DNA of 6,949 nt. It comes from Solirubrobacterales bacterium. GTDB lineage: Bacteria > Actinomycetota > Thermoleophilia > Solirubrobacterales > Solirubrobacteraceae. This document shows positions 1 through 5,124 of this stretch, in pieces; position 1 is the stretch's first letter; each line of letters begins with the position of its first letter. A program made the translations under genes and the position numbers. The stretch is from NCBI GenBank assembly GCA_003244035.1, contig QHBV01000221.1, forward strand, positions 1-6,949, given 5' to 3'. The notes under the pieces are model-generated. The model was not told the DNA's origin and searched no databases. It was given only the letters and a program-made list of their open reading frames with translations.

Positions 1-33
1 TTGAGTCTGGCAGACTACGGGCATCCGTTGGCG

Positions 34-45
34 CCCACTTGTGGG
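34..45. promoter_or_regulatory. Short dyad CCCAC-TT-GTGGG upstream of the CoxG-like gene
   Basis: Two perfect 5-bp inverted arms are separated by two bases, 36 bases upstream of ATG 82. The two-base spacer is too short for an RNA hairpin, so if functional it would be a DNA-binding site. A dyad this short can arise by chance in GC-rich DNA. Confidence 0.2.
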
Positions 46-65
46 ATCCATCAAACGCTCGACCC

Positions 66-71
66 AAGGAG
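66..71 (+). promoter_or_regulatory. Ribosome binding site AAGGAG fixing the CoxG-like start
   Basis: AAGGAG lies 10 bases before ATG 82. It decides in favour of this start over in-frame upstream codons such as TTG at position 1. Confidence 0.7.
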
Positions 72-81
72 CAACACGCCC

Positions 82-519
82 ATGCAGTTCGATCATCCTT
101 TCTCCGTCCCCAAGCCGATCGACGAGGTCTGGCAGACAGTGACCAACCTCGAGAAAGTGATCCCGTGCGTGCCGGACGCCACGGTGGTAGAGGCCTCAGG
201 CCCGAAGTCGGCCAAGGCCCAGATCAAGATCAGGCTCGGTTCGATGTCGATGCAGTACACCGGACCCGCGGAGATCGTGGAGCAGGACGACGGCTCCCAT
301 CACGCGGTGATGACCGCCAAGGCGCAGGAGGCCGGCGGTCAGGGCAACGCCGACGCGAGGGTCGAGGTCTCGCTGAGTGGCAGCGGCAACGAGACGAAGG
401 GGACGCTGAAGTCGACGATCAACGTGACCGGGAAGGCCGCGCAGATGGGCGAGGGGACGATCGAGGGCGTGACGGACACGCTGATCAAGGGCTTCGCCGC
501 CAACCTCGCCAAGACCTGA
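82..519 (+). CDS. CoxG-like SRPBCC-family protein (carbon monoxide dehydrogenase subunit G family)
   Basis: The product is a 145-residue, apparently soluble protein. Its start (MQFDHPFSVPKPIDEVWQ), the Pro-rich motif IPCVPDATVVE near residues 27-37, and the later GPAEIVEQDD and GKAAQMGEGTIEGV segments fit the CoxG branch of the SRPBCC (START-like) fold. That fold makes a helix-grip cavity for a hydrophobic ligand. CoxG proteins are accessory to aerobic CO dehydrogenase and have been linked to quinone handling and membrane recruitment. Many standalone homologues have no proven role. It has no signal peptide and none of the long C-terminal membrane tail seen in some CoxG proteins. The frame is open to the window edge, but ATG 82 is preferred because AAGGAG at 66-71 sits 10 bases upstream and the family-like sequence begins there. 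No CO dehydrogenase structural gene is visible, so a CO-specific role is unproven. Confidence 0.85.
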   Translation: MQFDHPFSVPKPIDEVWQTVTNLEKVIPCVPDATVVEASGPKSAKAQIKIRLGSMSMQYTGPAEIVEQDDGSHHAVMTAKAQEAGGQGNADARVEVSLSGSGNETKGTLKSTINVTGKAAQMGEGTIEGVTDTLIKGFAANLAKT

Positions 520-597
520 CGCGATCCACGCGCAATCGAGCAGCTCCTACCCGGATGTGGAGGCCGACCGGGGCCTAGTCAGGGCGCGTAAGACTCG

Positions 598-623
598 GGC
601 CCCCGGCCTGCGGGCCGGGGGCC
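598..623. terminator. Bidirectional GC hairpin between convergent genes
   Basis: An 11-bp perfect stem (GGCCCCCGGCC paired with GGCCGGGGGCC) encloses the four-base loop TGCG. It lies between the stop of the CoxG-like gene (519) and the stop of the minus-strand gene (646), where convergent transcription has to end. There is no T-tract on either side, which is common for high-GC actinobacterial terminators. Being perfectly symmetrical, it could serve both strands. Confidence 0.75.
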
Positions 624-645
624 GAAGCTCGTACCTAGCCTTGCG

Positions 646-1233
646 CTAGCCCGGCAGCGCGTGGAAGGTCTTGGCGATCCGGTCGAACAGCGGCGCCATC
701 GCAACGATGCTGTTCGCCGGCATCGCTTGGAAGACGAGCGTGATCATCGTCGTGCCGTCGAACAGGAAGTAGTGCGCGTGCGCACCCCCGATACCAGTGG
801 GGTCCTGGAAGGTGTACAGGTACAGGTAGCCGGGCAGTCCCCCGAGCGTCACCGCCTGAGGCGGGTTCAGAAGCTTGGCGCTCTTGTCGCTGAACACCAC
901 GCTGTCGGTAAGCTTGCGGGCTGCGCCGAGGTTGGTCAGCGTCACCGTCGCGCCGATTGGGGTCTTGCGCACCAGCAGCGAGGCGCCGTTGCTGCTCTGC
1001 GCGAGCAGGACGACCCCCGACTCATTGCTCGCGGGCGCAAGGCGCCGCCAGTTGGAGGGATAGCTGCCGGCGAACGCCCCCGACGGGTCCCGGTACTGGG
1101 TGAGCCCAGTGGCGGCCGCGTGCTTGGCGGGGTGCGAGGACGATCCGAGCAGCATGGCGATCGCCCATGCGCTCACGCCGAGCAGCACCGCCACGAGCGC
1201 GCCCAGCGCGATCCACCGGGGCGCGAACGGCAA
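646..1233 (-). CDS. Membrane-anchored protein with PsbP/Mog1-like extracytoplasmic domain
   Basis: The product is 195 residues. One hydrophobic helix (about residues 7-29, preceded by Arg6) anchors the protein. A Ser/Ala/His-rich linker (30-45) leads to an outside domain of about 150 residues. The stretch YRDPSGAFAGSYPSNWRRL (47-65) resembles the opening of PsbP/Mog1/DcrB-like domains, where Phe-x-x-x-Tyr-Pro-x-x-Trp begins the first strands. No catalytic residues are evident and the function is unknown. The start is uncertain. TTG 1233 is the only ATG/GTG/TTG start in the frame after the in-frame stop at 1386-1384, and its Shine-Dalgarno match is weak. The frame stays open further upstream and reads plausibly there (GARAWDGSRLPFAPRW), so a non-standard start could add a cytoplasmic N-terminus. 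It lies 82 bases after the DUF4383 gene and is probably co-transcribed with it. Confidence 0.75.
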   Translation of the reverse strand: MPFAPRWIALGALVAVLLGVSAWAIAMLLGSSSHPAKHAAATGLTQYRDPSGAFAGSYPSNWRRLAPASNESGVVLLAQSSNGASLLVRKTPIGATVTLTNLGAARKLTDSVVFSDKSAKLLNPPQAVTLGGLPGYLYLYTFQDPTGIGGAHAHYFLFDGTTMITLVFQAMPANSIVAMAPLFDRIAKTFHALPG

Positions 1234-1315
1234 GCGGCTGCCGTCCCATGCCCTCGCGCCCCGGGTTGCTCTTGCGGATACCTCTGCTGGCTTGCTCAGC
1301 GCGACTCCGGAACCG

Positions 1316-1774
1316 TCAGATGAGTCCGCTTGCGACTGCCCGGTCGTGCTGGCGGGCGCCGAGGAATCCGCCCCCGAGCGCCGTCAAGGCCGAGACGAGG
1401 TGCAGCTCGTTGTCGGGGTCCCCGATGCCGTGCACGGCGATGATCGGCAGCGCGTTGAGCGCGCCGAGCAGGACCGCGGCCACATACAGGATCCCGACGC
1501 CGAAGAGGATGCCGTGCGTGATGTTGACGTCGGGGATGCGCGAAGCCACGAGCAGTAGCGCCCCGATCGCGATGTGGACGAGGTTGTGGAAGATGTTGAG
1601 GTGAAAGAACAGCAGGACCGCGCCCCCGCTAGAGACGAAGCCGCTAAAGCCGGTCACGACAAAGCCAATAATCCCCGCCCCGAGGTAAATGGCTCCGAGC
1701 AGAACCGCGATCGGCCGTGCGATGTTCTGCTCGGGTCCGAAAGACCTTGCTGCTTGCTGCCTCAATGCACTCAT
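1316..1774 (-). CDS. DUF4383 family integral membrane protein
   Basis: The 152-residue product has four predicted membrane helices, at about residues 20-42, 62-79, 86-106 and 124-141. The motif NIFHNLVHIAIGALLL (60-75) between helices 1 and 2 matches the Asn-x-Phe-His-Asn-x-Val-His signature of DUF4383 proteins, which are common in Actinomycetota. The family has no established biochemical role. The conserved histidines could bind a metal or line a helix interface, but that is inference. ATG 1774 is supported by a very strong Shine-Dalgarno, GAGGAGGG. It appears to be the first gene of a two-gene minus-strand unit, with a candidate promoter about 60 bases upstream of the start. Confidence 0.87.
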   Translation of the reverse strand: MSALRQQAARSFGPEQNIARPIAVLLGAIYLGAGIIGFVVTGFSGFVSSGGAVLLFFHLNIFHNLVHIAIGALLLVASRIPDVNITHGILFGVGILYVAAVLLGALNALPIIAVHGIGDPDNELHLVSALTALGGGFLGARQHDRAVASGLI

Positions 1775-1780
1775 TAAGAA

Positions 1781-1788
1781 CCCTCCTC
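1781..1788 (-). promoter_or_regulatory. Strong Shine-Dalgarno GAGGAGGG for the DUF4383 gene
   Basis: Read on the minus strand, GAGGAGGG ends six bases before ATG 1774. It is the strongest ribosome binding site in the window and suggests efficient translation. Confidence 0.8.
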
Positions 1789-1834
1789 AGGGAAATCGGG
1801 ATATGCCTGCCGTCGCGCTCGCGGACGCTCGTGA

Positions 1835-1865
1835 ACTATACGACTCTTGCGCTTGTTTGGATCAA
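1835..1865 (-). promoter_or_regulatory. Candidate sigma70-type promoter for the minus-strand unit
   Basis: On the minus strand, TTGATC (1865-1860) and TATAGT (1840-1835, five of six matches to TATAAT) are separated by 19 bases. Shifting the -35 one base to TGATCC gives an 18-base spacer. The -10 is good and the spacing slightly long. Transcription would start near 1828, leaving an untranslated leader of about 54 bases before the DUF4383 start. Confidence 0.45.
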
Positions 1866-1871
1866 GTTGCC

Positions 1872-1912
1872 GGGGGAACCGGCCGCCTTCGCGCTCGGGC
1901 GGCCGTTCCCTT
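1872..1912. repeat. Inverted repeat/hairpin between two divergent promoters
   Basis: Left arm GGAACCGGCCGCC (1875-1887) and right arm GGCGGCCGTTCC (1898-1909) pair over 12 bp with one bulged C (1880) around a 10-base loop. G1874-C1910 and two G-U pairs extend it on the plus-strand transcript. It lies between the candidate minus promoter and the candidate plus promoter and is in neither predicted transcript. It could be an operator or cruciform site shared by both genes. An orphan terminator is less likely because no gene ends here. Confidence 0.55.
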
Positions 1913-1936
1913 CCGGCTGCAAGTCCGCTGTCAGCG

Positions 1937-1965
1937 TTGACGGCGCGTAGGCGCCTCGCTAGCTT
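1937..1965 (+). promoter_or_regulatory. Sigma70-type promoter for the 2006-2770 gene
   Basis: TTGACG (1937-1942) and TAGCTT (1960-1965) are separated by exactly 17 bases. The predicted start near 1972 gives a leader of about 34 bases that contains the AGGAG at 1992-1996. Within the spacer, GGCGC (1942-1946) and GCGCC (1951-1955) form an inverted repeat around GTAG, a possible operator position. Confidence 0.5.
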
Positions 1966-1991
1966 GCCCCCTCCGGACAACCACAGGCCAC

Positions 1992-1996
1992 AGGAG
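1992..1996 (+). promoter_or_regulatory. Ribosome binding site AGGAG selecting GTG 2006
   Basis: AGGAG directly touches ATG 1997 but has ideal nine-base spacing to the in-frame GTG 2006. The GTG is therefore the better start, three codons inside the longer reading. Confidence 0.6.
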
Positions 1997-2005
1997 ATGC
2001 AATCG

Positions 2006-2770
2006 GTGAAAACAAGGCGCGGACCGGCTCAGGAGCTCAGGCAGTCGATTGACGAATTGCCGCTCGAGGTCCGCCAAGCGGTGCTCGAGGGGATCAACAG
2101 CAAGCGGATCGTCGCCGGGACGCACGTCGACGGACGGGGTGGAGTCTGTCCGATGCAGGCCGCCAATGTCCCATGGTGGCGGATCGGCCGGACGAGCGTC
2201 GAGCGCGCGCAGGCAGCGGCCCGCGCGTGGGATCGCTACACGGACGCGACCGGCAAGTGGCATCCGGCCACCAAACGGCAGCTGGTGGCGCTGCGTGCGA
2301 TGCTCGAGGTGAGCATCCTCCAGGACTCCACCGCGACCGAGCTCTCGCTGTCCGCCGCGATCGCCGACCACCAGCGCCGGGCCACGCCAGAGCAGATCAT
2401 CTCCGAGCTCGAACAGTATTCCGAGGCCGAGCGCGCCCGTCGGCGGTGCATGGCAGAGGACCTGCCGGCCATCGACCGGCGTACGGCGCCGGCCGCGACG
2501 CCGCTTGCGCGCCCCGCGACGCCCGTTGCCCGTCCCGCGACGCCGCTTGCGCGCCCCGCGACGCCCGTTGCCCGTCCCGCGCCGCGCCGGCGGCTCGACA
2601 CCGGCGAGCGCGACCGCACCAGCGAGCTGAGTCATCGCGAGGGCTGGTCGTGGCTGCGGCTGTTCCGCAACTACGACGACTACGAGGGCGCGCTGCAGGC
2701 GCTGGCGGAGATCGAAGAGCACGCGGCCGCCGCCGAGCGCGAGGCCGAGCGCGAGCTGGCCACGCGCTGA
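2006..2770 (+). CDS. Hypothetical protein with CPM/AWDRY N-terminal domain, ATPxARP repeat linker and Trp-rich helical C-terminus
   Basis: The 254-residue product has no signal peptide or membrane helix, so it is probably cytoplasmic. Residues 8-140 look like a conserved domain: ELPLEVRQAVLEGINSKRIV (17-36), a Val-Cys-Pro-Met motif (47-50), GRTSVERAQAAARAWDRYTD (61-80), then a helical part ending in an Ala/Glu/Arg-rich segment. I recall similar proteins as uncharacterised ORFs of Actinomycetota but cannot name a family. Residues 164-191 are four heptads alternating ATPLARP and ATPVARP, likely a flexible linker. Residues 209-254 (GWSWLRLFRNYDDYEGAL, then a charged Ala/Glu helix) look like a conserved tail that may mediate binding or coiled-coil contacts. 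GTG 2006 is chosen because AGGAG (1992-1996) lies nine bases upstream. ATG 1997 directly abuts that site and is too close. No function is assigned. Confidence 0.8.
   Translation: MKTRRGPAQELRQSIDELPLEVRQAVLEGINSKRIVAGTHVDGRGGVCPMQAANVPWWRIGRTSVERAQAAARAWDRYTDATGKWHPATKRQLVALRAMLEVSILQDSTATELSLSAAIADHQRRATPEQIISELEQYSEAERARRRCMAEDLPAIDRRTAPAATPLARPATPVARPATPLARPATPVARPAPRRRLDTGERDRTSELSHREGWSWLRLFRNYDDYEGALQALAEIEEHAAAAEREAERELATR
2495..2578 (+). repeat. In-gene tandem repeat: two perfect 42-bp copies (four 21-bp units)
   Basis: Units at 2495-2515 and 2537-2557 are identical, as are units at 2516-2536 and 2558-2578, so the 42-bp block is duplicated without a mismatch. The two unit types differ from each other at several bases. 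Each 21-bp unit encodes one heptad, ATPLARP or ATPVARP. Unit length is a multiple of three, so copy-number change keeps the frame. Perfect identity suggests a recent duplication or slippage event. Confidence 0.95.
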
Positions 2771-2798
2771 GCCGCGCTCCAGCGGCGAGCGCGGGCTC
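2769..2798 (+). terminator. Terminator-like hairpin overlapping the stop of the 2006-2770 gene
   Basis: GAGCCGCGCTC (2769-2779) pairs with GAGCGCGGGCTC (2787-2798) over 11 bp with one bulged G (2793) and a seven-base loop. The stem starts inside the TGA stop codon. No T-tract follows, so termination is plausible but not certain. Confidence 0.5.
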
Positions 2799-2825
2799 GT
2801 CCGTCGGCGCGAGAAGCCGGATCGG

Positions 2826-2831
2826 TACGCT
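2826..2831 (+). promoter_or_regulatory. Candidate -10 box TACGCT for a leaderless small ORF
   Basis: The box fits the actinobacterial TAnnnT pattern, and six bases separate it from ATG 2838. No convincing -35 is seen about 17 bases further upstream. Confidence 0.3.
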
Positions 2832-2837
2832 TAGCGG

Positions 2838-2945
2838 ATGGCGTGCTGCATCCTGATCGGCTCGTTGGTCGCGAGGTGGGTTCGTGCATTGCGATTGACG
2901 CTGCCCGGTCGCGGAGGGCGGCTGGCCCGGGTCACGCCGGACTGA
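2838..2945 (+). CDS. Possible 35-residue small protein upstream of ctaG
   Basis: This short frame starts at ATG 2838 and ends at TGA 2943-2945. It begins MACCILIGSLVARWVRALRL and continues Gly/Arg-rich. The N-terminus is hydrophobic with adjacent cysteines and the rest is strongly basic, as in a short membrane-associated peptide. It has no Shine-Dalgarno, but TACGCT (2826-2831) lies six bases before the ATG, the arrangement expected of a leaderless transcript and similar to that at 6364-6378. The stop is 34 bases before the ctaG start, so the two could be co-transcribed. Chance is a real alternative: the frame is short and in GC-rich DNA. No function is assigned. Confidence 0.33.
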   Translation: MACCILIGSLVARWVRALRLTLPGRGGRLARVTPD

Positions 2946-2979
2946 GCTCGTGCGACCGGCGAGACAGTAGGTCCGGCGC

Positions 2980-3882
2980 GTGTCGTACGCCGCCATCTCG
3001 TTGCACGGGATCACCACGCAATGGATGTCCGACGGCCTGCTTGCCTGGGAGGGGCTCGCGTGGGAGGTGGCGCTCGCCGCGCTGTACGTCTGGGCGGCGA
3101 GTCGCAGATCTGCGCGCGGCAATCGCTGGCCGCGATACCGGACGGCGGCCTTCCTGGTCGGGCTCGCCACGATCGCGGTTGCCCTGCAGTCCGGGCTGGC
3201 GGCGTACGACGACGTCTTCTGGGTGCACAACCTCCAGCACGTGCTGCTGATGATGGTCGCCCCTCCGCTGCTCGCGCTCGGAGCGCCGATCACGCTCGCG
3301 CTACGCAGCACGCGCGGACACGCTCGCCGGCGCCTGCTCGGCGTCCTTCACGACCGGTCGGTGCGCAGCGCGACCTCACGTCCGCTGGTGCTGGTGCTCG
3401 ACTACAACGCGACGATGGCGATCTACCTGCTCACGCCGCTGTACCGGCTGAGCCTCGAGCACCTGGGGCTGCACATCGCGATCCACTTCTACTTCCTGCT
3501 CTGCGGACTCCTGTTCTGGATCCCGATCGTGGGCGTGGACCCCGTCCCCGGGCGGCTCGCGCCGCGCCGGCGGATCGGGCTTGCGGCGCTGGCAATCCCG
3601 ATCAACGTGGGGGTCGCGGTTGCTCTGCTGCTGCACCCCTCAACCGTCACGGGAAGCTCGCAGGCCGCGATCGACAGCGGCGCGCTATCGCTGCTCGTCG
3701 CGGGCACGGTCGCGGCCCTGGCGGGCGTGCTGCTCGTCGCGCTGTGCGCGCGCGCACCAGCCGCAGGGCCCCGGGTCGGTGCCCGCCGGCGCTCCCCGTT
3801 GGGTGGCCGCGTGCCGCTGCCGGCGGGTGCCGCCGGACACACCGCTCCGCCGAAGTCCAGCGATTGTTTACACCGATCGTGA
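2980..3882 (+). CDS. ctaG: CtaG-type cytochrome c oxidase assembly factor (caa3_CtaG family)
   Basis: The 300-residue integral membrane protein has about seven hydrophobic helices, near residues 24-42, 53-75, 84-107, 136-156, 165-185, 199-220 and 231-255. Family motifs are clear: HNLQHVLLMMVAPPLLALGAP (His83, His87, then the Ala-Pro-Pro and Gly-Ala-Pro turns) and HIAIHFYFLLCGLLFW (His165, His169) leading to Val-Asp-Pro (Asp187). Bacillus-type CtaG proteins are needed to form active caa3 oxidase and probably help build its copper centre. They are unrelated to the Cox11-type CtaG of proteobacteria. The histidines are good candidates for metal contacts. GTG 2980 is the first usable start after an in-frame TAG at 2968-2970, but its Shine-Dalgarno is weak. 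The last 45 or so residues are a Pro/Arg/Gly-rich tail. Its TGA overlaps the GTG of the next gene. Confidence 0.88.
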   Translation: MSYAAISLHGITTQWMSDGLLAWEGLAWEVALAALYVWAASRRSARGNRWPRYRTAAFLVGLATIAVALQSGLAAYDDVFWVHNLQHVLLMMVAPPLLALGAPITLALRSTRGHARRRLLGVLHDRSVRSATSRPLVLVLDYNATMAIYLLTPLYRLSLEHLGLHIAIHFYFLLCGLLFWIPIVGVDPVPGRLAPRRRIGLAALAIPINVGVAVALLLHPSTVTGSSQAAIDSGALSLLVAGTVAALAGVLLVALCARAPAAGPRVGARRRSPLGGRVPLPAGAAGHTAPPKSSDCLHRS

Positions 3883-4826
3883 AGGCCACGGCACAGCGGA
3901 GCAGGCTCGGCAGATGTATCGGGCAGGGCATCATGATCACACCCCTCGTCCTCGTGGCGATCGCCGGTCTGGTGGCCGCCTCACCGGCGGCTACCAGCAC
4001 CCCGGTGCGCTACTACGTCGCGCTGGGCGATTCCCTGGCCACGGGCACCCAGCCCGACAGCGCCGGGCACAACCGGGCCACCAGCCAAGGCTACGTAGAC
4101 GATCTGTTTGCCTGGCTGCGCCGCCGGAATCCGACGCTGAAGCTGGTGAACCTCGGCTGCCCGGGAGAGACCACCACGAGCATGATCGCCGGCGGTCGCT
4201 GCCACTACAGCGCGGGCTCGCAGTTCGGCCAAGCACTGCGATTCATGGACACCCACCGAAGCCAGGTCCTGCTGATCACCGTCAACATCGGCGACAACGA
4301 TGTAGAGCGCTGCGTTCACGGTGCCGATTCGCTCGATCTGGACTGTGCTGGACAGGGAATGACCGCGGTGCATAAGAACCTGCCCGCGATCGCGGCCTAT
4401 CTCCGCGCCTTCGCCGGGAGGCGGGTGGCGATCGCGGGCTTGGCCGACTACGACCAGTTCCTCTCCTACTGGCGGGCCGGCGTGCGCGGGCAGGCGACCG
4501 CTCGCCAATCGGTGAGCCTGATCGCGAGCCTCAATCGAGCAATGGACGAGACCTATCGCCGTGCCGGTATCACCGCTGCCGACGCCGCCGGGCGGTTTGC
4601 CACGCAGGACCTCGCGGACATGCGTTCGCTCCCGAGTAGCGGGCGGGTGCCGCTGGCCGTCGCCCGCATCTGTCAGTGGACCTGGGCATGCAGCGGGTCG
4701 CCGGTTGGATTCAACGACCACGCCAACCGCACCGGCTATCGAATCCTCGCCGACACCCTGCAGGCCGCCCTCACCTCGGGCGCGTCGCCGGCGATCAGGG
4801 GCGGGCGGGACACGGGCGCCGCGTGA
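3879..4826 (+). CDS. Secreted SGNH/GDSL-type hydrolase (esterase/lipase-like)
   Basis: The 315-residue product starts with a Sec-type signal: basic n-region (Lys2, Arg7, Arg9, Arg12), hydrophobic core (about 18-34) and likely cleavage near Ala37-Ala38. SGNH blocks follow in order: VALGDSLATG with nucleophile Ser52, NLGCPGETT with Gly93 in block II, NIGDND with Asn140 in block III, and FNDHANRTGY with His281 in block V. Six cysteines follow the signal (94, 108, 145, 156, 265, 271), fitting three disulfides as in secreted actinobacterial SGNH esterases. The substrate is unknown. The usual block V Asp-x-x-His is altered: the -3 residue is Phe278 and Asp280 directly precedes His281. GTG 3879 overlaps the ctaG stop (GTGA) and gives a proper charged n-region. 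ATG 3933 is the alternative and would leave a signal with no positive charge. Confidence 0.83.
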   Translation: MKATAQRSRLGRCIGQGIMITPLVLVAIAGLVAASPAATSTPVRYYVALGDSLATGTQPDSAGHNRATSQGYVDDLFAWLRRRNPTLKLVNLGCPGETTTSMIAGGRCHYSAGSQFGQALRFMDTHRSQVLLITVNIGDNDVERCVHGADSLDLDCAGQGMTAVHKNLPAIAAYLRAFAGRRVAIAGLADYDQFLSYWRAGVRGQATARQSVSLIASLNRAMDETYRRAGITAADAAGRFATQDLADMRSLPSSGRVPLAVARICQWTWACSGSPVGFNDHANRTGYRILADTLQAALTSGASPAIRGGRDTGAA

Positions 4827-5124
4827 CCAGGTAAGCGAGTGCCTCGGGGCCGCTTCCCCTGGGACACTCTGCGGATGGCCCCTCGCCGGTTTGGATCTGC
4901 CTCGCGTGTCGCGTTGTTCCTCGCGGCCCGGGGGTGCTGCGCGGAGTGTGGAGCCCCATCGCGTTTCTGCGCTCAGAGCCGGCGAAGCTATCTCGCATGT
5001 ATGCAGCGGAGGCTGAGCGCCTGCGGATCCCCGGCAGTGTCGAGGCGATCGCTGGCAATCGCCACCGGTGATCCCGGGCGGGACCTGGGCCGCTCCCCGG
5101 TGAAGGCGCCCTGACGATCGTCGG
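4827..5124. other. 298-bp intergenic region without a confident gene
   Basis: No ORF here has a good start with a Shine-Dalgarno. One plus-strand frame, open from at least GTG 4934 to TGA 5069-5071, reads plausibly near its end (KLSRMYAAEAERLRIPGS and on to GNRHR). By hand count 34 of its 45 third codon positions are G or C. It may be a small gene or the remnant of a longer one. A weak GGGG-N6-CCCC stem at 4846-4859 follows the SGNH stop. The direct repeat CCGGTGA occurs at 5065-5071 and 5097-5103. The palindrome GACGATCGTC (5113-5122) lies just before the next start. Confidence 0.5.
5113..5122. promoter_or_regulatory. 10-bp palindrome GACGATCGTC next to the lipoprotein start
   Basis: This perfect palindrome ends two bases before ATG 5125, where a ribosome binding site is expected but absent. 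It could be an operator or overlap a poor -10 (GACGAT, six bases from the ATG). Chance is possible. Confidence 0.2.

Noticed and set aside
1..81. N-terminal extension of the CoxG-like protein from TTG at position 1
   Set aside because: The sequence does not look like the SRPBCC fold, and a good ribosome binding site points to ATG 82.
635..649. CTAGC-N5-GCTAG inverted repeat at the end of the minus-strand gene
   Set aside because: The arms are only 5 bp and overlap the stop codon. The adjacent 11-bp hairpin explains termination better.
1847..2005. Longer N-terminus for the 2006-2770 protein starting at 1847
   Set aside because: It would translate through the inverted repeat and the -35/-10 promoter, and it has no ribosome binding site. 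The sequence is low-complexity Arg/Ser/Pro.
2495..2578. CRISPR-like repeat array
   Set aside because: The units are directly adjacent without spacers, lie in frame within a gene and encode a proline-rich linker.
1931..2722. 263-codon minus-strand frame over the hypothetical gene
   Set aside because: It is Arg/Gly-rich and antisense to a gene with a promoter, a ribosome binding site and domain-like sequence.
2397..3311. 304-codon minus-strand frame crossing two plus genes and the intergenic hairpin
   Set aside because: It runs through the repeat, a terminator-like hairpin and ctaG in antisense, with no domain signal.
3021..3878. Upstream extension of the SGNH frame to give a 601-residue protein
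   Set aside because: The extra N-terminal part is the out-of-frame shadow of ctaG and is Arg/Ala-rich. The real protein begins at the signal peptide near 3879.
4846..4859. Terminator after the SGNH hydrolase (GGGG-N6-CCCC)
   Set aside because: A four-pair stem without a T-tract is too weak to call in GC-rich DNA. It is mentioned only in the gap description.
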